From the NCBI GenBank assembly GCA_963169875.1, contig CAUJEL010000157.1, positions 1 to 56,197 of the forward strand: a stretch of 56,197 bases of DNA. The letters run 5' to 3'. The DNA comes from Candidatus Zhuqueibacterota bacterium. GTDB taxonomy: Bacteria > Zhuqueibacterota > Zhuqueibacteria > Residuimicrobiales > Residuimicrobiaceae. The notes beneath the pieces were generated by a model that saw nothing but the letters and a program-made list of their open reading frames with translations, searched no databases and was not told the DNA's origin. Below are positions 31,946 to 40,279 of this stretch, in pieces; positions within the stretch are counted from its first letter, which is position 1; every line of letters starts with the position of its first letter. The translations under genes were made by a program, and so were the position numbers.

Positions 31946-33952
31946 TCAACGTAAGAATCTATCGACCAATCTCCGCAAACCAGTGGCAGTTTCTTCAATC
32001 TCTTTGGATTCCTCCGGTTTGCTTTCAGGCACTTCTACAGGGGAAGGTGATTGTGGTGCTTCTTTGCCTTGAATATAGAGCATGCGATTATCGATGGCGA
32101 TGGCGACCTGATTGGCGAGTATTTCCAGGATGCTGACACTTTCCGTGGTGGGCATTCTTCCATCGCTGGGATCATCGACCATGATAAATCCGATGATTTT
32201 GCCTTCTCTGGATTTGATGGGCACCATGAGCAGGGCGTATCGCGGCCATCCGTCATGATAATGTCCGTTGGTGAGATTGCCATAATAAATCTGTTTGAAA
32301 TGTCGGAGAACAGGTTCTTCGGTGCTGATCAAGAACGATTTGCCGCGGCGGTATTCATCGCGCAGCAGCATGCTGAAATCTTTCAGATCATACGCCAATT
32401 CGCTGATCTGCGACAGTTTGATCTTGTCATCGCAGGCGACCGCCTTGGTTTCCAGTTGTCCGGTTTTTTTGCTGATGAGCACCAGCGAGACGAGGTTAAA
32501 TTCGAGTGAAAATTTCACGGACCAGACCACCTCGCGCAACAGTTCGCTCAAGCTGAGATAAAGCTTGAAAATATTGCTGTTAACCATGACCTGTTTGAGG
32601 CGACGATTGCGCCGGTCCAGCGTTGAGTAGCGGTAATAATTCTCAATGACCATGGAGACCAGCAAGCTGAACAATTCCAGATTATAAAAGGTCGTGCTGG
32701 TCGGCGTCATATCGTCCAGAGGCTCGTCGATGGAGACAAAGCCAAATTGGCTGCCGTTGTGGTCCGCCAGGCGGAGCAGCACCAGATCGCGCGGGTGCCA
32801 CTGGGTTTCCTGGGTATTGTTGAACTGCTGCAGGGCGGTCGACTGTGGATTGTGCAGCGCTTCCGAGGAGACGAGTTCCTGGTTGTAATAGATGATTTTC
32901 ACGGGGTTTTTGTCGATGAACAGACGATCCACGACATCCTGGGGCACATCAAGGGGCCGTCCTTCGGCGTTTGCGGCAGACTCGTTGTAACCGACCAAGG
33001 CATGTTTTACATAGGTCTTTTTTCGGCGATCGAGGAGCGCCACCGTTGAACGGGTGAACCCGAAAACCTGACAGACCACTTCGCCAATACGCTTCAGGAG
33101 TACATTAATGGGCTCTGTATAACTCATTTGCACCAGGTCCAGCAAATGCTGAACCATGATATTCTGGTCTATGGGCCCTGTTGGGCGCATTTCTTCACTC
33201 GAAGCGCCCGTGCGCGCCACCACGGCCCCGCGAAAACCGATAATGCGCTGCTCTCGTGATTCATCATGAAGCATGGTGATATTCAGAAACACCGGATGGC
33301 TGTTGCCGATCTTGTCGATCAGGTGCATGGGAATCGACGAAGTGGAGGCGGATTCGTTTTCATCAAAGACGCGTTGAAAAAAGATCTGTTCTTCCGCTTT
33401 ATTTAAAAGGTCGGACAGGGATAATTCAAGTATTTCGTCTTCGGAATATCGGGTCAGGCTCTGCAGGCTTTTATTGGCGGAGAGGAAACGTCCGCGGCGA
33501 TCACAGATAAAATAGCCTTCACCAGGCAAGGAAGGTATTTTGCTGGTGGATGCTGGTTGCGCCGGGGTTTTAGCCGGCTTGGGTACCCGTCTGGAATGGC
33601 TGTCGCGGATGGCATCCGCCAGACTGCTCAGATAACCCTTTGTCTTGAAGAGCAGCGTAACATTCTTCTGACTCTGCAATTCAAAAGTCAGTTGACTTTC
33701 GGTTTCATCCAAAAGAATGATAAGGGGGTGATATGGTGCGTTGTTTACAAGTTTTTCTATTCTGTTTTGCGGTTGATCATGCAGTAAAACGGCATCAATG
33801 ACCGATACTTCGGCTGATTCTTTTTCTATATTGGCGGATACATCTGTTAATGAGGTGGCGCCTATGGTTTGAAAATCTTCTCCTTGTGCGGCTAACAGTT
33901 GGTTGATCGCATCAAGATAAGAAGTAATAGGATGCCCGATTTGGATTTTCAT
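31946..33952 (-). CDS. PAS/GAF sensor protein with degenerate receiver and no output domain
   Basis: The 668-residue soluble protein begins with a receiver-like domain (about 1-118). This keeps an aspartate in VSVIDAVLL and a lysine in LFKTKGY but lacks the N-terminal acidic pair. A PAS domain (about 148-255; GEGYFICDRRGRFLSANKSL, LTRYSEDEIL) and two GAF-like domains (about 275-445 and 465-635) follow, then an acidic P/E/S-rich tail. No kinase, phosphatase, GGDEF or DNA-binding domain is present. It may therefore pass its signal by protein contact, for instance to the nearby cyclic-nucleotide or partner-switch proteins. The start at 33952 opens the receiver fold; an upstream codon at 34018 would add 22 residues outside the fold. 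A terminator follows. Confidence 0.78.
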   Translation of the reverse strand: MKIQIGHPITSYLDAINQLLAAQGEDFQTIGATSLTDVSANIEKESAEVSVIDAVLLHDQPQNRIEKLVNNAPYHPLIILLDETESQLTFELQSQKNVTLLFKTKGYLSSLADAIRDSHSRRVPKPAKTPAQPASTSKIPSLPGEGYFICDRRGRFLSANKSLQSLTRYSEDEILELSLSDLLNKAEEQIFFQRVFDENESASTSSIPMHLIDKIGNSHPVFLNITMLHDESREQRIIGFRGAVVARTGASSEEMRPTGPIDQNIMVQHLLDLVQMSYTEPINVLLKRIGEVVCQVFGFTRSTVALLDRRKKTYVKHALVGYNESAANAEGRPLDVPQDVVDRLFIDKNPVKIIYYNQELVSSEALHNPQSTALQQFNNTQETQWHPRDLVLLRLADHNGSQFGFVSIDEPLDDMTPTSTTFYNLELFSLLVSMVIENYYRYSTLDRRNRRLKQVMVNSNIFKLYLSLSELLREVVWSVKFSLEFNLVSLVLISKKTGQLETKAVACDDKIKLSQISELAYDLKDFSMLLRDEYRRGKSFLISTEEPVLRHFKQIYYGNLTNGHYHDGWPRYALLMVPIKSREGKIIGFIMVDDPSDGRMPTTESVSILEILANQVAIAIDNRMLYIQGKEAPQSPSPVEVPESKPEESKEIEETATGLRRLVDRFLR

Positions 33953-33998
33953 GCCACCAAGTTCTCCCTTTATCCCAGTCACAACACATCGTCGAATT

Positions 33999-34059
33999 AG
34001 TATAGCTAAAATTAACAAAATCTTTCGTAAAATGTCAAGCGAATAAATAATTAATTATT
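33999..34059 (-). promoter_or_regulatory. Candidate promoter and AT-rich palindrome upstream of the PAS/GAF gene
   Basis: A perfect 14-base palindrome, AATAATTAATTATT (34046-34059), sits a few bases from a consensus TTGACA on the minus strand (34033-34038). A TATACT (33999-34004) is well formed but 28 bases from the TTGACA, so the pairing is not standard. The palindrome could be an operator. Confidence 0.3.
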
Positions 34060-34122
34060 CAATGCGTAAGCGCAACAGCTCCTTCTTGTGCGTTGGCCGT
34101 TCTTTTTCATCCTTCATACTGG

Positions 34123-34599
34123 TCAATACTCACAAATCTGGCTGTTTTGCCGGGATTTGCTCAGCCATTGATCATTCATGCGCCGGAGGCGCTGGCTGAG
34201 AATGCGGGCAAAATTGGTCATGATTTTGTAGCCCAAGAGGGGGGTTTCGAGCATAAGTTGTTCAAGCTTGAGGGATGAAAAGGTGATGACGCGAACATGA
34301 CTCTTGGCCCGGGCGCTTGCTGAACGTAATCCTTTTTCAATAAAGGCCATCTCGCCAAAAACCTGACCAGCTTTGAGGACCAGCAGCTGCCGGTTATAAA
34401 ACGGATTTGACAAATTATTCTTCCTCTCGATCTGGACGCGGCCCTCGAGCAGCAGATATATCGAATCCACGGCTTCCTTTTCGTTGAAAATCAGTTCATT
34501 CTTAAAAAAAGATTGTTCGCAGGCAATCCCTGACAGCATCATTAGCTCTTCTTTTGTTAAATCGCATGCGAGAACGGTATCTTTTAAAATTTCCATCAT
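34123..34599 (-). CDS. Cyclic-nucleotide-binding (Crp-like) domain protein without DNA-binding domain
   Basis: The 158-residue protein is a single cNMP-binding beta-roll: FFKNELIFNEKEAVDSIYLLLEG, then GQVFGEMAFIEKGLRSASARA, which matches the phosphate-binding cassette (GE..FI....R.A). A C-terminal helix (RILSQRLRRMNDQW) follows, but there is no helix-turn-helix, so it is not a Crp/Fnr regulator. It may report ligand binding to a partner protein. It lies 23 bases after the Usp gene and 170 bases before the PAS/GAF gene. Start could be 34599 or 34596 (two ATGs in a row). Confidence 0.85.
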   Translation of the reverse strand: MMEILKDTVLACDLTKEELMMLSGIACEQSFFKNELIFNEKEAVDSIYLLLEGRVQIERKNNLSNPFYNRQLLVLKAGQVFGEMAFIEKGLRSASARAKSHVRVITFSSLKLEQLMLETPLLGYKIMTNFARILSQRLRRMNDQWLSKSRQNSQICEY

Positions 34600-34622
34600 A
34601 TGCTTGTAATGCCCTTACCTGT

Positions 34623-35375
34623 TTAAAGCGAAATAAATATCGAACTGCTCGTTTTTTGCAAGATCGCGCGGCATCTCTTGCTCAACTGCTCTTTTTCATG
34701 GAGCTTTTTCGGATTCGTAGACATGACGATGTGGTGCGGATGGATCGTTTTTTCTATCTCTGCGATCAGCGCTTCGCATGCACCGGACAATGCCAGGGTT
34801 TCAACGGTTGCACCATGTGCCTGCACCAAGGCAGCCGCGGGATCGAGCATGCCTTGTGCTTTTCCCGGATCTTCATTCTGATGAAAAAGAAGATATTGCG
34901 CTTTCATACGCTGCAGCAGATGCAAATGTTGCCTCAATGTTCTGCCAATGCCGCCGGCGCCGCTCCAGGCCACCAGCACAGGTTTTGCAGCGGATGTTTC
35001 CTGCCGAGCCAGAAAAATCGGTGCACCGCTCTGGATCAGCAAACGGACCAGATGCCGTTCTTGCCTGACTTTAAGCTGCCGTGGAGCCATGGCGAGCATG
35101 ACCAGATCAGCGCCATGCGCCAGGGGTAAAGACTCCGCAAATGTCAGTCCCGACGAAGAGACGATCTCATAAGCGATGGTTTTCTCCTGGCACTGTCTGG
35201 CACTGTCGCGTAATATTTTCTGCAAACGCTTTTGTCCGGCGGCGGTTTCTTTTTTCTGGCACAGCGGGACTAGTTGCAGTGCGGCATGATTATCCAGAGC
35301 CATCTGCAGCGCGTGCTGCAGCAACAATGCTGTGTCCTCCCCGGCTTCGATCAATACCAGAATTTTCTTAAGCAT
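34623..35375 (-). CDS. Universal stress protein (UspA-like, tandem domain)
   Basis: The 250-residue protein has an N-terminal Usp-type Rossmann unit (KKILVLIEAGEDTALLLQHAL, then HGADLVMLAMAP). A second, more diverged unit follows (PVLVAWSGAGGIGRTLRQHLHLL, ending HIVMSTNPKKL and SSSIFISL). The first half lacks a clear G-2x-G-9x-GS/T ATP motif and the second has only a partial one, so ATP binding is doubtful. AGGGAGGA lies a few bases before the ATG. It sits between the homocysteine methyltransferase gene (11-base gap) and the cNMP-binding gene. Confidence 0.7.
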   Translation of the reverse strand: MLKKILVLIEAGEDTALLLQHALQMALDNHAALQLVPLCQKKETAAGQKRLQKILRDSARQCQEKTIAYEIVSSSGLTFAESLPLAHGADLVMLAMAPRQLKVRQERHLVRLLIQSGAPIFLARQETSAAKPVLVAWSGAGGIGRTLRQHLHLLQRMKAQYLLFHQNEDPGKAQGMLDPAAALVQAHGATVETLALSGACEALIAEIEKTIHPHHIVMSTNPKKLHEKEQLSKRCRAILQKTSSSIFISL

Positions 35376-35386
35376 CGCATCCTCCC

Positions 35387-36256
35387 TTACAAACAGGCTT
35401 GAAACGCAGCAATGTGCGCTGGCGTCGTTCCACAGCAGCCACCAATAAAATTTGCGCCCGCGGCGATCAGAGCCGGAATTTTGCCCGCCATTATTTCCGG
35501 TGATTCCTTATAGACCGTTCGCCCATCCACATACTGAGGCAGTCCCGCATTGGGCTCAGCCAGCAACGGCAAGTTTGTCTGCTTTCGCATCTCTTTGATG
35601 ATTTCGATGGCATCCTCCGCCCCAGTACCGCAATTGCAGCCAAGGACATCGGCGCCCGCTTGTGATAACGCAGGAACAGCTGCCGTCGTATCAACCCCCA
35701 TCATGGTGCGATAGCCGCGCTGGCCTGCTGCAAAGGTCAGGGAAGCGATGACCGGTACGCCGCACACCTGCTTGGCGGCGCGCAGAGCGATCAGTGCTTC
35801 CTGCAGATCTGACATCGTTTCGATGATGATGCAGTCCGCGCCGCCGCGGACCAGGTTTTCGGCCTGGATGAGAAAACCCTGGAAGAGTTCCTCTTCGCTG
35901 ACTTCTTCCATCATCAGCATGGCGCCTGAGGGTCCCATAGAGCCGGCAACCCATACTTTTTCTCCCGCACACTTACGGGCGATCTCGGCAGCGCGACGAT
36001 TTATCAAACCGGCGTCCTCTACGATTTTTGCGGATGTGAGTTTATGCGGACTGCCGCCGAAGGTATTGGTGGTGAGCACGTGTGCACCTGCATTCACATA
36101 GGCTTGATGCACCTGTGCGACACGATCAGGATGTTGCAGATTCCATCCTTCGGGCGCTTGCCCGATAGGCAGGCCGAGTGCCTGCAGCTCCGTGCCGATG
36201 CCGCCATCGAAAAGGATCACGCCTTCCCTGGCTGCGTCGAGGATACTCTTTTTCAT
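35387..36256 (-). CDS. Homocysteine S-methyltransferase family protein
   Basis: The 289-residue TIM-barrel enzyme matches the homocysteine-binding module of MetH. It has ILFDGGIGTELQ (14-25), LTTNTFGGSP (61-70), GSMGPSG (105-111), VLGCNCGTG with C207/C209, and IGGCCGTTP with C274/C275 as the zinc-binding cysteines. It transfers a methyl group to homocysteine to make methionine; the donor could be S-methylmethionine, or a methyl-cobalamin protein since no folate or B12 module is attached. It starts 3 bases after the SPOR gene stop. Family certain, donor unknown. Confidence 0.88.
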   Translation of the reverse strand: MKKSILDAAREGVILFDGGIGTELQALGLPIGQAPEGWNLQHPDRVAQVHQAYVNAGAHVLTTNTFGGSPHKLTSAKIVEDAGLINRRAAEIARKCAGEKVWVAGSMGPSGAMLMMEEVSEEELFQGFLIQAENLVRGGADCIIIETMSDLQEALIALRAAKQVCGVPVIASLTFAAGQRGYRTMMGVDTTAAVPALSQAGADVLGCNCGTGAEDAIEIIKEMRKQTNLPLLAEPNAGLPQYVDGRTVYKESPEIMAGKIPALIAAGANFIGGCCGTTPAHIAAFQACL

Positions 36257-36259
36257 GAG

Positions 36260-37069
36260 CTACTCACTTTTTACGATTTGATACTCTTTGGTCATTTTGA
36301 GGATGAATCGCTTTGCGTACTCCTCCGCCGCTGCGCGATCCGTGAACCGGCCAATCCACACAGCCCAAAAAATACGGCTGCCTACTTTTTTTTCGACGAT
36401 CTGCCCATTATATCCCACTTTTTCCAGTCCCGCCAGAATCGTTTTGGCATTGTTGACCTGACTGAAAGCGCCCACCTGAATCGCATAATAGGACTTGCTC
36501 TGTTTCTCGGGGAGTTTGTCCGGCACGTGTGCGTTGATTTGCGCCGCTCTATCAGGTGTCTGTTCCAGATCAGCCACCGCCAGATCTGCATACAGTGAGC
36601 CTGGATAAGCCTTGATCAAATTCCGCCAGGTGATACGAGCGGAATCGCTCTTGCCCTCTGCTAAATAGCTTTGCCCTATGAGATAGATGCTGTCATCCAC
36701 CCATCTGGAACGGGGATACCGTTTTTGCAGGAGTTGATAAGTTTTGCGGGCGGTGGTATAGCGTTCATGGGCATAGTGATACTGCGCCATTTTCAGGAGT
36801 GCGGTTTCTGCGTATTTGGAATCATCCTTGGGTTCAAGAACCTGTTTATAATATGTAAACGCCCTTTCCGCATCTTCTGAAACCAGAGCCCTGAAAAAAA
36901 GTACAGTCGGATGGTTGGGATGGGCTTTTTCTGCTGCGGGCAGCAAGCGCACGATTTCCTCAAAGCGATCTTCGACCCAGGCGCGTTCCAAAGCGGACAG
37001 GGGTGTCTGGCTGAAACCAGCCCTCACGGATGCAAGAACAAACAAAAAAAGGCAAAGCCGTTTTGTCAT
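36260..37069 (-). CDS. Secreted TPR and SPOR-domain protein
   Basis: About 269 residues. A signal peptide (about 1-20, ending near AGFSQ) precedes several TPR-like helical repeats (about 22-170; YAETALLKMAQYHYAHERY, RSRWVDDSIYLIGQSYLAEGKSDSA). A C-terminal SPOR domain (about 190-265) has YYAIQVGAFSQVNNAKTI and FWAVWIGRFTDRAAAEEYAKR. SPOR domains bind denuded glycan at division sites, so the protein probably acts on the wall at the septum. Two ATGs are possible: 37075, which overlaps the lapB stop, and 37069, which has the better spacing to AGAGGGG. It belongs to the lapAB operon. Confidence 0.83.
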   Translation of the reverse strand: MTKRLCLFLFVLASVRAGFSQTPLSALERAWVEDRFEEIVRLLPAAEKAHPNHPTVLFFRALVSEDAERAFTYYKQVLEPKDDSKYAETALLKMAQYHYAHERYTTARKTYQLLQKRYPRSRWVDDSIYLIGQSYLAEGKSDSARITWRNLIKAYPGSLYADLAVADLEQTPDRAAQINAHVPDKLPEKQSKSYYAIQVGAFSQVNNAKTILAGLEKVGYNGQIVEKKVGSRIFWAVWIGRFTDRAAAEEYAKRFILKMTKEYQIVKSE

Positions 37070-37071
37070 GC

Positions 37072-38220
37072 TCATCCCCTCTGGGCTGAATCCCAGGTTT
37101 GACACTGCGGGCAGCGATAAAAATAGCGTTCCATGCGATGTCCGCAGGAATTGCATTTGAAATTATTTTGCCGGGCGAGTAATTGTCCGTTTATTTGTAC
37201 CAGGTTTTCACTGGATTTGTCATTCTGTCCCAATTTGAGAAAAAGCTGCGCCAGCATCAGATGCGCATCGAGACGTTCCGGTTGATGGGACAGAGCTGAT
37301 TTGCAGGCTTCCACGGCCTTGTCCATCTCGCCCTTTTTCACATACAACTCGGCGAGTCCGAGGTAAGCTTCAACGAGGGTTGAAGGCGATTCCAGAAATT
37401 CCTGATAATATTTTTCCAGGTCTCCATAGAGGCCGAGCTCAAAAAGAACCTGCTTGAGACGGCCAAAAATCAATTCGGGAAATGGCGTTGTAAAAGTCAC
37501 GATCTGGCGCAGGATTGTCAAGGCCGCTTTAGGGCGGCCGTCGCGCATGTAGCTATCTACCAATTCGAGATAAGGTGGCAAGTAGCTTGGCGAAGCCTTC
37601 ATTGCTTCGCGGAAACGCAGCCGGGCATCGTGTTCCTTGCCATCCTTGGCCAGTTCCAATCCTTGAGCGGTCAAATAAAGGGCGGTGCGGTGCAGTTGTT
37701 CTTCTCTGGTGAGGGTGGGATGATTCTCGACCGCGGCAGTGGCATTCACCCAATCGTTGGTGGCTTCATAGAGTGAGATGCGAAAATGAGCGGCCCATGA
37801 ATCTCTTTCATCCAATGCCGCCAATTTATCCAGGGCTTCGAGTGCAAGGGTGTATTTCTTATTTGCCTTGTAATCTTCGGCGAGGGCATGGTAGATCGAG
37901 ATCTTTTGGTCATTTGTGAGATTTTGCCGGATGAGAAGATCGCGATGAACTTTGGCGGCTCGTTCTGCTGTGCCCATGGTGCGCAGAATATCGCCAATTT
38001 TTATATACGCATCGATGTTTTCTGTATTCTGCTGGATGGTGGCATAGAATTTTTTTAGCGCCTTCTCGAGATCGCCGGACACGAAGGCGCTGAGTCCGGC
38101 GTAATAGAGATCCTGGCCGGGGAAAGCCTTTATATTTTCTTTCCGGGAATTGTGGATCAGCATGGCGAAAACAACCGCAGCCAAAATGCCAACGATTGCG
38201 AGAATAAGTGTTTCTTGCAT
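37072..38220 (-). CDS. lapB: LapB (YciM)-like TPR membrane protein with rubredoxin-type metal site
   Basis: The 382-residue protein has an N-terminal membrane helix (about 3-22), about nine TPR-like repeats on the cytoplasmic side (about 38-345), and a C-terminal metal ribbon with C356-x2-C359 and C370-x2-C373 (CNSCGHRM, CPQCQTW). This is the exact architecture of E. coli LapB, which controls LpxC turnover by FtsH and so the rate of LPS synthesis. It directly follows lapA with a 3-base gap, as in E. coli. The LPS heptose genes about 30 kb away agree with an LPS-bearing cell. Confidence 0.9.
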   Translation of the reverse strand: MQETLILAIVGILAAVVFAMLIHNSRKENIKAFPGQDLYYAGLSAFVSGDLEKALKKFYATIQQNTENIDAYIKIGDILRTMGTAERAAKVHRDLLIRQNLTNDQKISIYHALAEDYKANKKYTLALEALDKLAALDERDSWAAHFRISLYEATNDWVNATAAVENHPTLTREEQLHRTALYLTAQGLELAKDGKEHDARLRFREAMKASPSYLPPYLELVDSYMRDGRPKAALTILRQIVTFTTPFPELIFGRLKQVLFELGLYGDLEKYYQEFLESPSTLVEAYLGLAELYVKKGEMDKAVEACKSALSHQPERLDAHLMLAQLFLKLGQNDKSSENLVQINGQLLARQNNFKCNSCGHRMERYFYRCPQCQTWDSAQRG

Positions 38221-38223
38221 GAT

Positions 38224-38565
38224 CTATCCCTCACTCTTTTGAGAGGCGGAAGTGATAATGCCGAGTGCGGCGATGGATTCTTCCACAGAAAGATTGCGCA
38301 ATCGATCCAGTTCCTGGCGTACCTTTGCAAGTTCTTTTTCCAGCAGGAGCTTTTCAGCGCGGCCTGCTGTATTTTGCAGCATGGTAACGATCAGCCAGAA
38401 CAAAACACCGACGCCAAAGGAAATATACATGAGCATCCAGACAGGCAGCTCCTGGCTGCGATAGTTAAAAAACGAAATGGAAACGATCTGCGCCGTGTTC
38501 TGCATGGCAAATCCGATGACGAAGAGGATCAGAATAGCCATGAAAATCCATTTAATGATCCACAT
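38224..38565 (-). CDS. lapA: LapA-domain (DUF1049) inner-membrane protein
   Basis: The 113-residue protein has two transmembrane helices (about 3-22 and 42-63), with FAMQNTAQIVSISFFNYRSQELPVW between them, and a coiled-coil tail (LLLEKELAKVRQELDRLRN). This matches the LapA/DUF1049 family, partner of LapB in LPS regulation. The ATG at 38565 has GGGAG at good spacing; an in-frame TTG at 38577 is less likely. First gene of the lapAB-SPOR-methyltransferase-Usp-cNMP operon. Confidence 0.85.
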   Translation of the reverse strand: MWIIKWIFMAILILFVIGFAMQNTAQIVSISFFNYRSQELPVWMLMYISFGVGVLFWLIVTMLQNTAGRAEKLLLEKELAKVRQELDRLRNLSVEESIAALGIITSASQKSEG

Positions 38566-38864
38566 ATCAACTCCCAAAGGTTCGCTGGGTCAAAATTGTC
38601 GTGATGAAATGTATCATAATTCATTTAGAATTCAAAAGGTTTTTTCAAGGTGATGTGAGAAGAGTCAAAGGAGTACGAACAACTCAATGCTTTCTTTTTT
38701 TTCATTGATCAGCGTAAACTGTTACCAACCTTCCTCTCAGCGTGACTCGCGCAGTAGTGACTGCAAAAAAAAAGTTGTTTCGTGCACAATGAATTCCTAT
38801 TATATGGGGTTGAATAGATGCATGATCGCCTTTGCTATGGCCACCAAACCGCAGGGAGAGTACC
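38566..38864. other. Divergent region between lapA and rsgA
   Basis: About 300 bases, AT-rich, with several A or T runs. It must carry promoters for both directions. Apart from the rsgA promoter candidate I see no conserved structure. Confidence 0.4.
38775..38803 (+). promoter_or_regulatory. Candidate promoter for rsgA
   Basis: TTGTTT (38775-38780) and TATTAT (38798-38803) lie 17 bases apart, about 60 bases before the rsgA ATG. The -10 is good and the -35 weak. Confidence 0.35.
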
Positions 38865-40004
38865 ATGTCCGACCCGCAACACGAAATAAATTCAAATTCT
38901 GACGCCGAGCCAGCCGGCGTGCAGAAAAATCAGATCTCTGCATCGCTGAAGCAATTGGGTTACGATGATTGGTTTGAGGCGGCACATCAGAAATACAGAG
39001 ATGCAAATATAAGCGTTGCGCGAGTCGTCGAGGTGAACCGGAATAATTATAAGGTCAGTGACGGCCGGCATGAAATGATGGCGGAATTATCGGGAAAATA
39101 TCTATTCAATATTGAAAGCAGTCTCGAGTATCCGACCGTAGGAGATTGGGTTGGCGTACAGTGCTTTGACAACGATACGCTGGCCATCATTCATCATCTT
39201 TTACCGCGAAAATCCTTATTAAAGCGCAAAGACCCAGGCAAAGCGACTGAATTTCAATTAATTGCGGCCAACCTCGATTATGCGCTGATCATGCAGTCCG
39301 CTGATGCCAATTTCAATATGAATCGGCTGGAACGCTATTTCGTCATGGTCCATGAAAGCGCGATCCAGCCCATGGTAGTTTTAAGCAAAACGGATTTAAT
39401 CAGTGCGGAAGAACTGGCCCAAATCAAAGAGCAGCTCAACCGGTTCCAGCAAAAATACCTGTTTCTGCCCATCAGCAACGTGACGGACGATGGCATTTCG
39501 ATATTAATAAAAGAACTCGAAGCGGAGAAAACCTATTGTCTCCTGGGATCCTCGGGAGTTGGCAAAACCACGTTGCTGAATAATCTGCTGGGCGAGCGGC
39601 GCTTCGATGTGAATGAGGTCCGCGAAAAAGACAACAGGGGCAGACATACAACCACGCGCAGGCAGCTCATCCGTATCGAGTCCGGCAGCATCTTCATCGA
39701 TACCCCGGGTATGCGAGAGCTCGGCAACTATGGTGTTGATGCTGGGTTGGAAGAGACGTTCGATGAAATCGTGGCCTGCAGCAGCCAGTGCCGCTTTAAA
39801 GATTGCACCCATACGCATGAAGACGGATGTGCGGTGAAAGAGGCGGTCGCCCAGGGAACCATAGAATCAGAGCGATATAATAACTTTCTCAAGCTGCAGA
39901 AAGAATCCGCCTTCTATGAGATGTCCTCCCTGGATAAACGAAAACGCGACAAGTCGTTTGGCAAGATGGTAAAAAATTACAAAAAAATGATGCGAAAAAA
40001 ATAA
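38865..40004 (+). CDS. rsgA: Small-ribosomal-subunit assembly GTPase RsgA
   Basis: The 379-residue GTPase checks the maturing 30S subunit. It has an N-terminal OB-like domain (about 50-110; ARVVEVNRNNYKV, YPTVGDWVGV), then the circularly permuted G domain in the order G4 (LSKTD), G1 (LLGSSGVGKTTLLNNLLG), G2 region (NRGRHTTTRRQL) and G3 (FIDTPGMREL). A C-terminal zinc knuckle (CSSQCRFKDCTHTHEDGC) and a basic tail rich in lysine complete it. The start at 38865 has GGGAGAG upstream; a codon at 38832 would add 11 residues. It stands alone between two leftward operons. Confidence 0.94.
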   Translation: MSDPQHEINSNSDAEPAGVQKNQISASLKQLGYDDWFEAAHQKYRDANISVARVVEVNRNNYKVSDGRHEMMAELSGKYLFNIESSLEYPTVGDWVGVQCFDNDTLAIIHHLLPRKSLLKRKDPGKATEFQLIAANLDYALIMQSADANFNMNRLERYFVMVHESAIQPMVVLSKTDLISAEELAQIKEQLNRFQQKYLFLPISNVTDDGISILIKELEAEKTYCLLGSSGVGKTTLLNNLLGERRFDVNEVREKDNRGRHTTTRRQLIRIESGSIFIDTPGMRELGNYGVDAGLEETFDEIVACSSQCRFKDCTHTHEDGCAVKEAVAQGTIESERYNNFLKLQKESAFYEMSSLDKRKRDKSFGKMVKNYKKMMRKK

Positions 40005-40279
40005 CAACCAGGCATTTCGCTTCCGCTTCAGAACAAATTACTTGAATAACTGTGGTTCAAGATATATCCGCGGCAGTCCCTCGCTCGCAACTGCCGCGCA
40101 AATGGGTGCAGCGCCAAAAATCAGCGACTGTGCAGCCATAAGGCGGACAACCGGTAACGAAATGGCATTTGTGAGTGCGCAAAATATCATACAGTAGCAC
40201 TACACGCAATGCATTGCAATTTGGCCTGTTCCATTCATAAGCCGCCTGGCGCGCCGAGGCGGTTCATGTATAGAACAGA
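40005..40279. other. Convergent intergenic region with hairpins and a palindrome
   Basis: Between the ends of rsgA and the glycan operon there are three structures. A 9-base-pair hairpin is formed by CGCGGCAGT (40069-40077) and ACTGCCGCG (40090-40098). A perfect 12-base palindrome, GCAATGCATTGC, lies at 40206-40217. A GC hairpin, CCGCCT (40242-40247) with AGGCGG (40257-40262), encloses GGCGCGCC. None is followed by a T-run, so they may be factor-dependent ends or a dispersed repeat. Confidence 0.45.

Noticed and set aside
35387-36256. SAM or B12 riboswitch before the homocysteine methyltransferase
   Set aside because: The gene starts 3 bases after its upstream neighbour inside an operon, leaving no room for a leader.
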